NCBI RefSeq assembly: GCF_011059135.1
Contig: NZ_JAALGD010000012.1
Location: 62,001 to 126,000 of the forward strand
Source of the DNA: Brevibacillus sp. SYP-B805
GTDB taxonomy: Bacteria > Bacillota > Bacilli > Brevibacillales > Brevibacillaceae
Reading direction: 5' to 3'
Length of the DNA stretch: 64,000 nt
The translations under genes and the position numbers were made by a program. The stretch's first letter is position 1. Every line of letters begins with the position of its first letter. Shown one piece after another: positions 52,447 to 61,087 of the stretch. The notes beneath the pieces are model-generated. The model searched no databases. It was not told the DNA's origin and saw only the letters and a program-made list of their open reading frames with translations.

Positions 52447-53436
52447 TCAATATTCGGCATCTGCTTTGTAATATTGGTCGACATTCTCCTTCGTCACTTT
52501 TTCTGCCGGAAGGACCGTATCCTTTTGAGCCGGTTGTTTGCCGTTCACAATGTCAACCGCCACTTTTACCGCTTCTTTTACCATGAGCGGAGAGTACGTA
52601 AAGGTTGCCAGGGTAATGTCCGTCGCATCCTTGATTTCCTTGTAGAAATCCTTTGCTCCGCCAGCACCGGTCACATACTTGATGTCCGTGCGCTTGGCTT
52701 CGCGGATGGCTTGCAGGGCGCCCAAGGCCATCTCGTCATCAATCGTGTAGACCGCATCGATCTGGCTGTGCGCCTGCAGGAAGTTCTGCATCACCTCGTA
52801 TCCCTTTTCTTTGCGGAATTCGCCGTTTTGGTCGGCCAAAATCTTGATATCCGGATATTTCGTATTGATCACTTCGGTAAAGCCTTGGACACGCTGTGTG
52901 GTCACCGAACTGGGAGGTCCGGAGATAATCACCACATTCCCTTTCCCTTTGAGCTGTTCGCCAAGGAACTCGGCGGCATTTTTCCCGATCCCGACGTTGT
53001 CCCCTTTCACCAGGGCCGTGTAGTTGCCGTTCGCCACTTCACGGTCGAAGACGACGAGCGGAATGTTTGCCGCTTTTACCTTATCGGCTGCAGGCGTCAG
53101 CGCGTCCGTTTCCATGGGCAGCATCACCAGGGCATCCACCTTTTTGGTGACGAGGTCTTCCACATCGTTCGTCTGCTTGTTGGGGTTATCCGCCGTCGTC
53201 ATTTCCACCTTGACGCCCAGCTCTTCCCCTTGCTGCTTGGCATAATCAATGACCGCGCCCATCCAACCGTGGTCCGCATGCGGGAAGCTCATCCCGATTA
53301 CTTTCTGCGCATTCTGCCCGGACGCCCCCTGGCTTGGCGCATTTTGCTGGGACGCCTCCTGGCCGCCGCAACCGACCAGGGATGCCGCCAATACCCCCGT
53401 AAGTGCCAGCATTGTCAAAGCATTCATTTTCTTCAT
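52447..53436 (-). CDS. Periplasmic-type sugar-binding lipoprotein
   Basis: 329 residues. Lipoprotein signal MKKMNALTMLALTGVLAASL ending in VGC, then a peripla_BP_4 (RbsB-like) domain: KVIGMSFPHADHGWMGAVID, VDALVMLPMETDALTP, IPLVVFDREVANGNY, DAVYTIDDEMALGALQAI. The ATG at 53436 follows GGGGG by 9 nt. It should capture a sugar or polyol for the ABC importer encoded next to it. Confidence 0.93.
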   Translation of the reverse strand: MKKMNALTMLALTGVLAASLVGCGGQEASQQNAPSQGASGQNAQKVIGMSFPHADHGWMGAVIDYAKQQGEELGVKVEMTTADNPNKQTNDVEDLVTKKVDALVMLPMETDALTPAADKVKAANIPLVVFDREVANGNYTALVKGDNVGIGKNAAEFLGEQLKGKGNVVIISGPPSSVTTQRVQGFTEVINTKYPDIKILADQNGEFRKEKGYEVMQNFLQAHSQIDAVYTIDDEMALGALQAIREAKRTDIKYVTGAGGAKDFYKEIKDATDITLATFTYSPLMVKEAVKVAVDIVNGKQPAQKDTVLPAEKVTKENVDQYYKADAEY

Positions 53437-53471
53437 GTGTCAAAACCCCCTTTTATATTGAAAAAAATGAG

Positions 53472-54665
53472 TTACTTTCCCTGCAGCGCAGCATGGAGCA
53501 GATCGGAGACGCTGACCCAGGCCTTCATCTCCGAGGACTTTTCGACAGCCTCCAGGACAGCCTGGTTGCGCATGCCGTCCTCAAACGAAGGCGATACCTT
53601 TTTGCCCTCAGCTATCCCTTTCACCAGTTCGTACATCATGCTGATAAAGGTGTGCTCATAGCCGATGATGTGACCGGACGGCCAGTAGTTGCCGGTATAC
53701 GGATGAACGCTCTCCGTCACGTTAATGGTGCGGAACCCCTGCAGCCCGGGCTCATCGTCGGTGAAATAGACATCGAGCAGGTTCATATTCTCCAGATCCC
53801 AGCGTATCGACCCTTTGGACCCGTTGATCTCGATCTTGTTCTTGTTCCGGTTGCCTGCCGCAAAACGGGTTGCTTCAAACACGCCGAGCGCCCCGTTTTC
53901 AAAGCGGGCCAAAAAGGCGGCGGCGTCATCCACATCCACGACGCCCGTTCCCTCTTCCCTGGCGGCCTGCAGTCCGCCCGCCATCTCCCCGAGGGGCCGC
54001 TCCTTGATGAACGTCTCCATCATGCCGCAAACCTCGGAGATCTCTCCCACGAGAAAGCGGGCCAGATCCAGGATGTGTGAGGCGATGTCCCCCAAGGCTC
54101 CGCTACCCGTCACTTCTTTGCGCAGCCGCCATACCAGCGGGAAGGCGGGGTCCATTATCCAGTCCTGCAAGTAGCTGGCGCGGATATGATAGATTTTCCC
54201 GAGGCGCCCTTCGGCAATCAACTTCTTCGCAAATTGGATGGCCGGCGCAAAGCGGTAGTTGTGGGAAATCATATGGATGACGTTGCTTTCTTCGGCTGCC
54301 CGCCACATCTTCACCGCTTCCGCCAGATTCATGGCCAGCGGCTTTTCACAGATCACATGCTTGCCCGCCCTGACCGCTTCCAGCACAATCTCCGCATGAC
54401 TGTTGTTGGGCGTCCCCACATCGATCAGATCCACATCATCGCGGCGAATCACTTCCCGCCAGTCCGTTTCCCAGGAGGCAAAGCCGAATTTCTCCGCCGC
54501 TTCCCGGACTCCGGCTTTGTCCCGCCCGCAGATCACCTGCAGAACCGGCTGGAGCGGAGAATCGAAGTAAAAAGGAACATCCCGGTACGCATGGGAATGC
54601 GCTTTTCCCATAAATTTGTAGCCGATCATGCCGACGCGCAGCTGTTTTCCGTTTACGCCCACCAT
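53472..54665 (-). CDS. Gfo/Idh/MocA-family oxidoreductase
   Basis: 397 residues. Rossmann N-terminus RVGMIGYKFMGKAHSHAY, the family signature CEKPLAMNLAEA (catalytic Lys), and GSGALGDIASHILDLARFLV (catalytic Asp/His region). These NAD(P)-dependent enzymes oxidise sugars or inositols. The ATG at 54665 overlaps the isomerase gene by 13 bp. Substrate unknown; pairing with a TIM-barrel isomerase suggests a keto-sugar or inositol route. Confidence 0.92.
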   Translation of the reverse strand: MVGVNGKQLRVGMIGYKFMGKAHSHAYRDVPFYFDSPLQPVLQVICGRDKAGVREAAEKFGFASWETDWREVIRRDDVDLIDVGTPNNSHAEIVLEAVRAGKHVICEKPLAMNLAEAVKMWRAAEESNVIHMISHNYRFAPAIQFAKKLIAEGRLGKIYHIRASYLQDWIMDPAFPLVWRLRKEVTGSGALGDIASHILDLARFLVGEISEVCGMMETFIKERPLGEMAGGLQAAREEGTGVVDVDDAAAFLARFENGALGVFEATRFAAGNRNKNKIEINGSKGSIRWDLENMNLLDVYFTDDEPGLQGFRTINVTESVHPYTGNYWPSGHIIGYEHTFISMMYELVKGIAEGKKVSPSFEDGMRNQAVLEAVEKSSEMKAWVSVSDLLHAALQGK

Positions 54666-55621
54666 ATTTCCTTCACCCTTTCTTTGATCATCAGCCCCTG
54701 CAGAAGGGCCACCGCCTTGGCAAAGCCCTCCTCGACGGACATCAGGCAGTCCTCGTGCTCAATGGACACAGCCCCTTGATAGCCAACCAGCTGAAGGGTG
54801 CTGATGATGTTTCGCCATTCTTCTTCGCCATGTCCGTACCCGACTGTCCGAAAGATCCATGACCGTTTGAGGCCGTCCCGGTAGGACTTGGTATCCAGCA
54901 CGCCGTTGCGCGCCATATTGTGCCGATCAAACCACGTATCCTTGGCGTGAAAATGATAGAGTGCCCCCGCCTTGGCCAGTTCCTTGATGCATGCGAACGG
55001 GTCCATCTGCTGCCAGTACAGGTGGCTTGGGTCAACATTGACGCCGATGTTGTCGCCAGCCTCCCGGCGCAAGCGAAGAGCGGTTTCCGTATTGTAGACG
55101 ACAAACCCCGGATGCGGTTCGATCGCCGCTCGGACGCCGTGTTCCTTCATAAACGCGGACATGCTGCGCCAGTAGGGAATCACCTTCTCCTGCCATTGCC
55201 ATTCCAGCACCTCCTGATGCTCGGGAGGCCATGCACACGTGACCCATACGGGATTTCGGGACGCTTCCGATTCCCCGGGACAGCCCGAGAAGCCGATCAC
55301 GGTCTCCACCCCTAATTTTTCGGCAAGAATGACAGCGTTTACAAAATCCTGATGAAACTGTGCGGCGATTTCCTGATTGGGATGAAGCGGATTGCCGTGA
55401 CAGGAAAGGGCGCTGATCTCCAACCCCCGTACCTCAATCATCGACCGGAACGCCCGCAAATTCGCCTCATCTGCCAGCAGCGCTGCGGCATCGGCATGTT
55501 TTTTCCCGGGATATCCGCCTACCCCGATCTCCACCGTTTCCAAACCGTGGCTTTTGATCACGTCCAATGCTTCCTCAAGGCTGCGATCGCTGAAAAGCAC
55601 GGTAAAAATCCCCAACTTCAC
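54653..55621 (-). CDS. Sugar phosphate isomerase/epimerase (xylose isomerase-like TIM barrel)
   Basis: 322 residues with the AP-endonuclease-2/epimerase fold: KLGIFTVLFSDRSLEEALDV, ISALSCHGNPLHP, AIEPHPGFVVYNT, NVDPSHLYWQQMDP, YHFHAKDTWFD, SIEHEDCLMS; the Glu, Asp and His metal ligands are visible. The GTG at 55621 has GGAGG 7 nt upstream and lies 2 bp after lacI. Likely works in sequence with the oxidoreductase. Confidence 0.9.
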   Translation of the reverse strand: MKLGIFTVLFSDRSLEEALDVIKSHGLETVEIGVGGYPGKKHADAAALLADEANLRAFRSMIEVRGLEISALSCHGNPLHPNQEIAAQFHQDFVNAVILAEKLGVETVIGFSGCPGESEASRNPVWVTCAWPPEHQEVLEWQWQEKVIPYWRSMSAFMKEHGVRAAIEPHPGFVVYNTETALRLRREAGDNIGVNVDPSHLYWQQMDPFACIKELAKAGALYHFHAKDTWFDRHNMARNGVLDTKSYRDGLKRSWIFRTVGYGHGEEEWRNIISTLQLVGYQGAVSIEHEDCLMSVEEGFAKAVALLQGLMIKERVKEIWWA

Positions 55622-55623
55622 GT

Positions 55624-56640
55624 TTATCCCTCCTGTATGGCCCGTTGGCAGGCCGCGCTGGATTCCCTTACGACCAGCGTGTCCTCCAGCACCACCTGGG
55701 ACTGATCGAGCGGTTCCGAGCGAATCAGCTTGATCAGCATGTTGACGGACCGCTGCCCAATCTCGTAACGGGGCTGTTGAATGGTGGTGAGCGCCGGCGA
55801 CACATAGGACGAGAAATGAATATCGTCAAATCCCACAACCGAGATGTCGTGGGGAACCCGCAGGCCAAAATCGCGGATTGCTTTCATCGCCCCGATCGCC
55901 ATTTCGTCATTGGCGGCAAAGATGGCGGTCGGAATCCGGTTGATGGAGAGCAGCTTGCGTGTGATCAGATAGCCGGAATCAAGCGAGTAATCCCCTTCCT
56001 GGATGAGGAGCTCGTCCTCCATGATGCCGTGCTGATGGAGCGCCTGCCGATATCCATTCAACCTGGCCTGGCAGAGGATCACATTGCTTGGCCCCATAAT
56101 ATGGGCAATGCGGGTGTGTCCGAGGGACAGCAAGTGCTTCGTGATTTTTCGGGCAGCGCTTTCATTGTCGATCGAAACGGAAGGGATGTCGCTTCCCGGG
56201 AGATATTCACAGGCAAGGACAACGGGACTGCGGGCGGCGAACTCTTCCAAAAACGCCCGGTCTGTCTGCGTGGTCGTGAGGATAATGCCGTCCGCCCTGC
56301 TTTCATCGAGAAGGGCCATGTATTCTTTTGTTTTATCCCTGTCCCCATCCGTACTGCCGATCAGGACGTTGAATCCCGCTTGGCGCGCTCCGTCTTCAAT
56401 TCCGCGAATCACTTCGGAAAAGAACGGGTTTTTGATATCAGGCACGAGGGCGATAATGACATTCGTTTTTTGGCTGCGCAGGTTGCGCGCCAACCCATTG
56501 GGCCGGTAATTCAGTTTTTCCATCGCTTCCAGTACCCGCTGCTGCGTTTTGGGGTTGACCGGATCCGCTCCGGACATGACGCGGGAAACAGTGGCGATGG
56601 ATACTTTGGCGAGCTTCGCGACATCATGAATCGTAGCCAT
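55624..56640 (-). CDS. LacI-family transcriptional regulator
   Basis: 338 residues. Helix-turn-helix [20 protein letters not shown] and hinge [12 protein letters not shown], then a periplasmic-binding-protein-like sensor ([39 protein letters not shown]). First gene of the operon, so it should regulate itself. Three identical operators lie directly upstream. Confidence 0.94.
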   Translation of the reverse strand: MATIHDVAKLAKVSIATVSRVMSGADPVNPKTQQRVLEAMEKLNYRPNGLARNLRSQKTNVIIALVPDIKNPFFSEVIRGIEDGARQAGFNVLIGSTDGDRDKTKEYMALLDESRADGIILTTTQTDRAFLEEFAARSPVVLACEYLPGSDIPSVSIDNESAARKITKHLLSLGHTRIAHIMGPSNVILCQARLNGYRQALHQHGIMEDELLIQEGDYSLDSGYLITRKLLSINRIPTAIFAANDEMAIGAMKAIRDFGLRVPHDISVVGFDDIHFSSYVSPALTTIQQPRYEIGQRSVNMLIKLIRSEPLDQSQVVLEDTLVVRESSAACQRAIQEG

Positions 56641-56664
56641 GTGGCAATCAACTTCCCTCTTACC

Positions 56665-56678
56665 TGTAAAGGTTTACA
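56665..56678. promoter_or_regulatory. LacI-type operator 1
   Basis: TGTAAAGGTTTACA, an inverted repeat (TGTAAA/TTTACA, GG centre), between the promoter and the lacI start. It also resembles a cre site, but cre has a CG centre. Confidence 0.8.
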
Positions 56679-56727
56679 TATTCAAGCGATAAAAATGCTT
56701 ATTGCAGAGAACTGAATGCTGGTTTTA

Positions 56728-56741
56728 TGTAAAGGTTTACA
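56728..56741. promoter_or_regulatory. LacI-type operator 2
   Basis: A second exact TGTAAAGGTTTACA, 63 bp from operator 1 (six helical turns), within TATGTAAAGGTTTACATGA. Confidence 0.8.
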
Positions 56742-56789
56742 TGATTATGTACACAAACTGATCGTTTTTCTGCATGAAATCTTGAGAAT

Positions 56790-56818
56790 ATTTTACACAG
56801 AGATGTAAAGGTTTACAA
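56790..56818 (-). promoter_or_regulatory. Promoter of the sugar operon overlapping operator 3
   Basis: TTGTAA (56813-56818), 17 bp, TAAAAT (56790-56795) on the minus strand. Operator 3, a third exact TGTAAAGGTTTACA, covers the -35 at 56804-56817, 76 bp from operator 2. Repressor binding there would block polymerase. No other gene lies in 56819-56914. Confidence 0.7.
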
Positions 56819-56914
56819 GATGCATTTCGAAAAATTTCCACTACTCTTTCTCTTTTAATTTAGAAGAAACGATCCCCCTTCTTTGCTTCTGTTACCGTTT
56901 TGTTTCAAGCCCAC

Positions 56915-56964
56915 AAAAAAACTTCAAGCATAAGCTCGCCGCTGCGGCAAACTTATGCTTGAAG
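56915..56964 (-). terminator. tRNA-Ser terminator
   Basis: CTTCAAGCATAAG (56922-56934) and CTTATGCTTGAAG (56952-56964) pair perfectly over 13 bp; TTTTTTT follows on the minus strand. Confidence 0.93.
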
Positions 56965-56980
56965 GAACAATCCTTATGTA

Positions 56981-57072
56981 TGGCGGAGAGAGTGGGATTC
57001 GAACCCACGCACGCCTCACGACGCCTAACGCATTTCGAGTGCGTCCCCTTATGACCACTTGGGTATCTCTCC
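56981..57072 (-). tRNA. tRNA-Ser (anticodon CGA)
   Basis: 92 nt with encoded CCA. Acceptor GGAG... pairs with ...CTCC; anticodon stem ACGCA/TGCGT with loop CTCGAAA gives anticodon CGA (Ser, UCG codon). A long variable arm and GGTTCGAATCC T-arm are present. Confidence 0.95.
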
Positions 57073-57091
57073 AAGACCAGAAGCAAAAATA

Positions 57092-57120
57092 ACTATAGCA
57101 AATTAATCGTTTCCGCGCAA
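57092..57120 (-). promoter_or_regulatory. tRNA-Ser promoter
   Basis: TTGCGC (57115-57120), 17 bp, TATAGT (57092-57097) on the minus strand. Confidence 0.75.
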
Positions 57121-57207
57121 GATGAAAATTGCTGCCAAGCTTGATTTGTCGTGTTTGTTCGGTCAATATAGGAAGAGCAAGACACACGATTGAAATGAGG
57201 AACGCAC

Positions 57208-57927
57208 ATGAAACGGGAACGTCTGGATAAAGTGCTGGCCAATATGGGCATCGGCACACGCAAGGAAGTTAAGCAGCTGGTCAAGCAAGGGCTGATCGAA
57301 GTGGATGGGGTAACAGCCACGGACCCTGGCATGCATGTCATTCCGGAGCAGCAGGAGATCCTGGTGGATGGAGAACCTCTGCATTACAAGCGCTACGTCT
57401 ACTTCATGCTTAACAAGCCGCCCGGTGTGATCTCCGCGACGGAAGATCCCCGCCACGAAACCGTCGTTGACCTGCTGCCGCCTGAATGGGCCGCAAAAGT
57501 ACACCCGGTCGGCAGGCTCGACATCGATACGGAGGGGCTGCTGCTGTTGACCAATGACGGACAGCTCTCCCACAGCCTGCTTTCCCCCAAAAAGAAAGTG
57601 GACAAAGAGTACTATGCCCGCATCGCAGGTCGTGTCACCCCAGAGCATGCGGACGCTTTTGCCAAAGGGGTTACCCTCGACGACGGTTACGTCACCATGC
57701 CAGCCCGGTTGGAAATCCTCTCCTCCGGTGAAGAATCGGAAATCAAGGTAACCATCATGGAGGGAAAATTCCATCAGGTCAAAAGGATGTTTGCGGCATT
57801 CGGCCTGCAGGTTGTCTACCTGAAGCGGCTGCGGATGGGAACGCTGCTGCTCGATGAAACGCTTGAACCGGGGGAATACCGCGAACTGACAGACGAAGAG
57901 CTTGCCTCCCTCCGAAAACTAACGTAA
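57208..57927 (+). CDS. 16S rRNA pseudouridine synthase, RsuA family
   Basis: 239 residues: S4 domain (1-60, RLDKVLANMGIGTRKEVKQL) and catalytic domain with VGRLDIDTEGLLLLTNDG (catalytic Asp in GRLD), KEYYARIAG and EGKFHQVKRMFAAFG. This is the RsuA/RluB/E/F group; RsuA (U516) is most likely by length. The ATG at 57208 follows GAGGA. It is convergent with tadA. Confidence 0.9.
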   Translation: MKRERLDKVLANMGIGTRKEVKQLVKQGLIEVDGVTATDPGMHVIPEQQEILVDGEPLHYKRYVYFMLNKPPGVISATEDPRHETVVDLLPPEWAAKVHPVGRLDIDTEGLLLLTNDGQLSHSLLSPKKKVDKEYYARIAGRVTPEHADAFAKGVTLDDGYVTMPARLEILSSGEESEIKVTIMEGKFHQVKRMFAAFGLQVVYLKRLRMGTLLLDETLEPGEYRELTDEELASLRKLT

Positions 57928-57928
57928 A

Positions 57929-57954
57929 ACCCGGGTCCTCCCATGCCCCCGGGT
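57929..57954. terminator. Hairpin between convergent pseudouridine synthase and tadA genes
   Basis: ACCCGGG (57929-57935) and CCCGGGT (57948-57954). Poor T-run on both strands, so only a possible terminator. Confidence 0.4.
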
Positions 57955-57958
57955 ACGC

Positions 57959-58468
<510 letters not shown>

Positions 58469-58525
58469 TTAACCATACGATCGTGGGCCGCCAACCGTCA
58501 ATTGAAATTGCCGCTACGTTCCCTA

Positions 58526-58576
58526 TTGGAAAAATGTCCCTGTTGGTATATAATCGAAAATAGGAACAAATGTTCC
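58526..58576 (+). promoter_or_regulatory. Promoter with LexA (SOS) box for the dinB-like gene
   Basis: TTGGAA (58526-58531), 17 bp, TATAAT (58549-58554). Just downstream, GGAACAAATGTTCC (58563-58576) matches the Bacillus LexA/DinR consensus CGAACRNRYGTTYC at 13 of 14 positions, inside a 20-bp inverted repeat (58560-58579). LexA bound there would block initiation. Confidence 0.85.
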
Positions 58577-58600
58577 TATTAAGTAAAAAGGAGGGTACAT

Positions 58601-59104
58601 ATGTTTTATTCCATTGATTCTTTTTTGAATGTCTGGGATTATGAAGCAGCGGCGACGCAGAAGATCCTCGATGCATTGACAGATGAATCGCTCAACCAGG
58701 CGGTGGCAGCGGAGCACCGCACGCTTGGCCGTCTTGCGTGGCATATCGTCTGTACGACCCATGAGATGATGTCGCGTACGGGCTTGCGGTTTGATGCGCC
58801 CGATGAAGGGGAAAGCGCCCCGACATCCGCCAGGTTCATTGCCGACAGCTTCCGGCAGTCCAGTGAGGCGTTCGTTGCCGCCATCAAGGAGCAGTGGAAC
58901 GACAGCAGCCTTTTGGAAGAAAACGATATGTACGGGTTTACATGGAAAAACGGATATACCCTGTTCGTCCTGTTGACCCATCTGATCCACCATCGCGGAC
59001 AGATGACGGTTTTGATGCGCCAGGCCGGATTAAAGGTGCCCGGTATCTACGGCCCTTCCCGCGAGGAATGGAGCCAAATGGGAATGGAGGCCCCGGCGAT
59101 CTGA
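58601..59104 (+). CDS. dinB: DinB-superfamily damage-inducible protein
   Basis: 167 residues, four-helix bundle with the three metal His of the DinB/YfiT fold (LGRLAWHIVCTTHEM and LTHLIHHRGQM). B. subtilis dinB is DNA-damage inducible, but its enzymatic role is unknown (thiol transferase-like in relatives); it is not the DNA polymerase of the same name. The ATG at 58601 follows GGAGGG. The LexA box upstream supports the name. Confidence 0.85.
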   Translation: MFYSIDSFLNVWDYEAAATQKILDALTDESLNQAVAAEHRTLGRLAWHIVCTTHEMMSRTGLRFDAPDEGESAPTSARFIADSFRQSSEAFVAAIKEQWNDSSLLEENDMYGFTWKNGYTLFVLLTHLIHHRGQMTVLMRQAGLKVPGIYGPSREEWSQMGMEAPAI

Positions 59105-59109
59105 CAGCC

Positions 59110-59145
59110 CCCCGCCGACTGTAGCGAACGCTGTTGTCGGCGGGG
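59110..59145. repeat. Palindromic repeat, copy D
   Basis: CCCCGCCGAC (59110-59119) and GTCGGCGGGG (59136-59145), arms identical to copy B at 20234-20269; loop contains AGCGAACGCT (59123-59132). The tail CCCCCCAACCTTCCTT also matches. It starts 6 bp after the dinB stop. Confidence 0.85.
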
Positions 59146-59185
59146 CCCCCCAACCTTCCTTACGCATGAAAGAATAGATGGCCAG

Positions 59186-59212
59186 AGCCCACCTTGTGCG
59201 TGGGCTTTTGTT
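59186..59212 (+). terminator. Terminator after dinB
   Basis: AGCCCAC (59186-59192) and GTGGGCT (59200-59206) with TTTTGTTG following. Confidence 0.75.
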
Positions 59213-59292
59213 GTCTGGACGCTTCTGTGCAGCGGGAAGTGTGATGAACTTTCGTTTCTCTCCATACTATAAGGTAAAAAGGAGGGATGTCA

Positions 59293-59799
59293 GTGGGGTT
59301 ATCCTCTCTGCAGCAGCCACCCGGAGAGTTTTCTTGCTTTCACAGCCTGACAAAAGGGCGGCTGGAGAAAGAAGAAGTTTTTGCTGATCTGGAACGAACC
59401 GTCTCAACCGGTATGGACGCCTACGAAATCATTGTGGGCGCAGATTCGCAGCAGCGCCGCAGCTCAACCTCGTTTGCCCTCGTGATCTCCTTGATTCGCA
59501 TCGGCAAGGGGGGAACGTTTTTCTACCGTACCTTTCAGGAGCGGCGTCTTTCCTCCCTGCAGCAGCGGATTTATCAGGAGGCTTTCTATGCGCTTGGGTT
59601 AGCCACCGAGCTTCGCGAATATCTGCACAGCCGCATGATTCATGTGCCCATCCGCCTTCATTTTGACATCGGGATCAACGGCCCGACCCGCAAGTTCATC
59701 CATAATCTGCTGCATGTCGCCAAAGCCAACAATTTTGAAGCGGAGATCAAGCCTGACTCCTTCTGTGCGTCGACCATCGCCGATATGTTTACCAAGTGA
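59293..59799 (+). CDS. YkuK-family (DUF458) RNase H-like protein
   Basis: 168 residues with YEIIVGADSQQRRSSTSFAL and LHFDIGINGPTRKFIHNLLH, typical of the YkuK/DUF458 group with a predicted RNase H-like fold. Function unknown. The GTG at 59293 has GGAGG 7 nt upstream; the ATG at 59287 touches the ribosome site. It stands alone, with terminators on both sides. Confidence 0.8.
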   Translation: MGLSSLQQPPGEFSCFHSLTKGRLEKEEVFADLERTVSTGMDAYEIIVGADSQQRRSSTSFALVISLIRIGKGGTFFYRTFQERRLSSLQQRIYQEAFYALGLATELREYLHSRMIHVPIRLHFDIGINGPTRKFIHNLLHVAKANNFEAEIKPDSFCASTIADMFTK

Positions 59800-59813
59800 A
59801 TATGCCAGCATCG

Positions 59814-59858
59814 GAAGCCATCAGCCGGCTGCCATCACGTCCGGCGGCGGCTTCTTTT
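59814..59858 (+). terminator. Terminator after the YkuK-like gene
   Basis: GAAGCC (59814-59819) pairs with GGCTTC (59849-59854), with an inner GCCG/CGGC stem; TTTTCC follows. Confidence 0.7.
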
Positions 59859-59937
59859 CCTTTTCTGTAGGAAAATTTTGGAATGATGCCGAATATGATA
59901 CCTTCGATAAGTTGGTTACCATGAGGAGGGAATTGCT

Positions 59938-60948
59938 TTGTCTTATGCCGTTCGTTTCAAAAGTACGCTGTCCGCACTGATGGCCTTCCTGCTTCTTGCC
60001 GCATCGATAGGTCAAGCAGCCGCCAAGACAAAAGATGGGGAAGTGGATTACGTGGCGCTGGGGGACTCCCTGGCAGCGGGTCAGACCCCCTACAAGGAGA
60101 TCGATCAGGGCTATACCGATTTTCTTGCCGACCGGCTCGACACCATCGGCTATCTCGGCTCCTATCTTCGCTATGCCGTGCCTGGCTATACCACGGAAGA
60201 CGTGCTGGAAGACATCAAGCATGACGTGGAAAAAGGGGGCACGAGCATTCGCGAAGCGCTCGAGGATGCCGAAGTGATTACGCTGGATGCCGGGGCAAAC
60301 GATCTGCTGCATGAGCTGACCATCACGGATAAAGGCGTATCCATCGATCCGGACAAGGTACCGGCTGTCGTGGATCAAGTATACCGCAACCTGAAAGCGA
60401 TCGTGGACGAAATCAAGGAGGTAAACCCTGACGCGGAGATATACATCATGGGCTACTATAACCCGTTTCCCTATCTGCCAAATGATCAGCAGGAGCAGCT
60501 TCTCCCCGTCCTTGACAAGCTGAACAAAACCATTTCCAAAGTAACCGTGAGGACCAGATCCCACTATGTGCCCACCGAAGAGACCATTGCCGAGGACTTC
60601 CGAACCTATCTGCCCAACCCGCAGGATATTCACTTGAGCAAGGAAGGTTATCAAGCCGTCGCCAACCAATTCTGGGACATACTGAAAAGCCAATTCCCGA
60701 TTCAAAAACTGAAGGTGAATAAAACGAAGCTGACCTTGAAGGAAGGCGAACAGATCAAACTCAGGCTGACCGCAACCTACGAAAACGGCCGCACGATCAC
60801 CGTTACCAATCTCGCCGAGTGGAAAAGTTCCAACAAAAACATTGCCACGGTGGAAAACGGTGTCGTGAAAGCCAGGAAAAAGGGAAGCGTCAGGATTACG
60901 GTCAGCTATGATGACAAGAAGCTGTCCATTCCGGTGGAAATCAAATAG
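59938..60948 (+). CDS. Secreted SGNH/GDSL hydrolase with C-terminal bacterial Ig-like domain
   Basis: 336 residues. Signal peptide (LSALMAFLLLAASIGQAAA), then SGNH blocks: VDYVALGDSLAAG (nucleophile Ser), a Gly in block II, LDAGANDLL (Asn) and the DxxH in NPQDIHLSKEGY. Residues 255-336 form a BIG_2-like domain (KLKVNKTKLTLKEGEQIKLR, SSNKNIATVENGVVKARKKG), often a wall- or surface-binding part. It probably deacylates a lipid or polysaccharide outside the cell. The start is TTG at 59938 with GGAGGG 7 nt upstream. Confidence 0.9.
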   Translation: MSYAVRFKSTLSALMAFLLLAASIGQAAAKTKDGEVDYVALGDSLAAGQTPYKEIDQGYTDFLADRLDTIGYLGSYLRYAVPGYTTEDVLEDIKHDVEKGGTSIREALEDAEVITLDAGANDLLHELTITDKGVSIDPDKVPAVVDQVYRNLKAIVDEIKEVNPDAEIYIMGYYNPFPYLPNDQQEQLLPVLDKLNKTISKVTVRTRSHYVPTEETIAEDFRTYLPNPQDIHLSKEGYQAVANQFWDILKSQFPIQKLKVNKTKLTLKEGEQIKLRLTATYENGRTITVTNLAEWKSSNKNIATVENGVVKARKKGSVRITVSYDDKKLSIPVEIK

Positions 60949-60967
60949 TGACGCCCATGCTCCGTTT

Positions 60968-60998
60968 GCCCCCCGATGTTGCGGGGGCTTCTTTCTTT
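60968..60998 (+). terminator. Terminator of the SGNH hydrolase gene
   Basis: CCCCCG (60970-60975) and CGGGGG (60982-60987) with CTTCTTTCTTTT following. The rest of 60999-61087 shows nothing recognisable. Confidence 0.85.
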
Positions 60999-61087
60999 TG
61001 CTCACGGATATTTGTTTCGGCTACTTTGCGGCAATACGCTTCTTTTCGGCCAATCAACCCTGAGGTGAAGCGGTAGCGGTTTCTCCT

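Noticed and set aside
56665-56817. The three TGTAAAGGTTTACA sites as cre (CcpA) sites
   Set aside because: The central CG of the cre consensus is GG in all three; the adjacent LacI-family gene is a more economical explanation.
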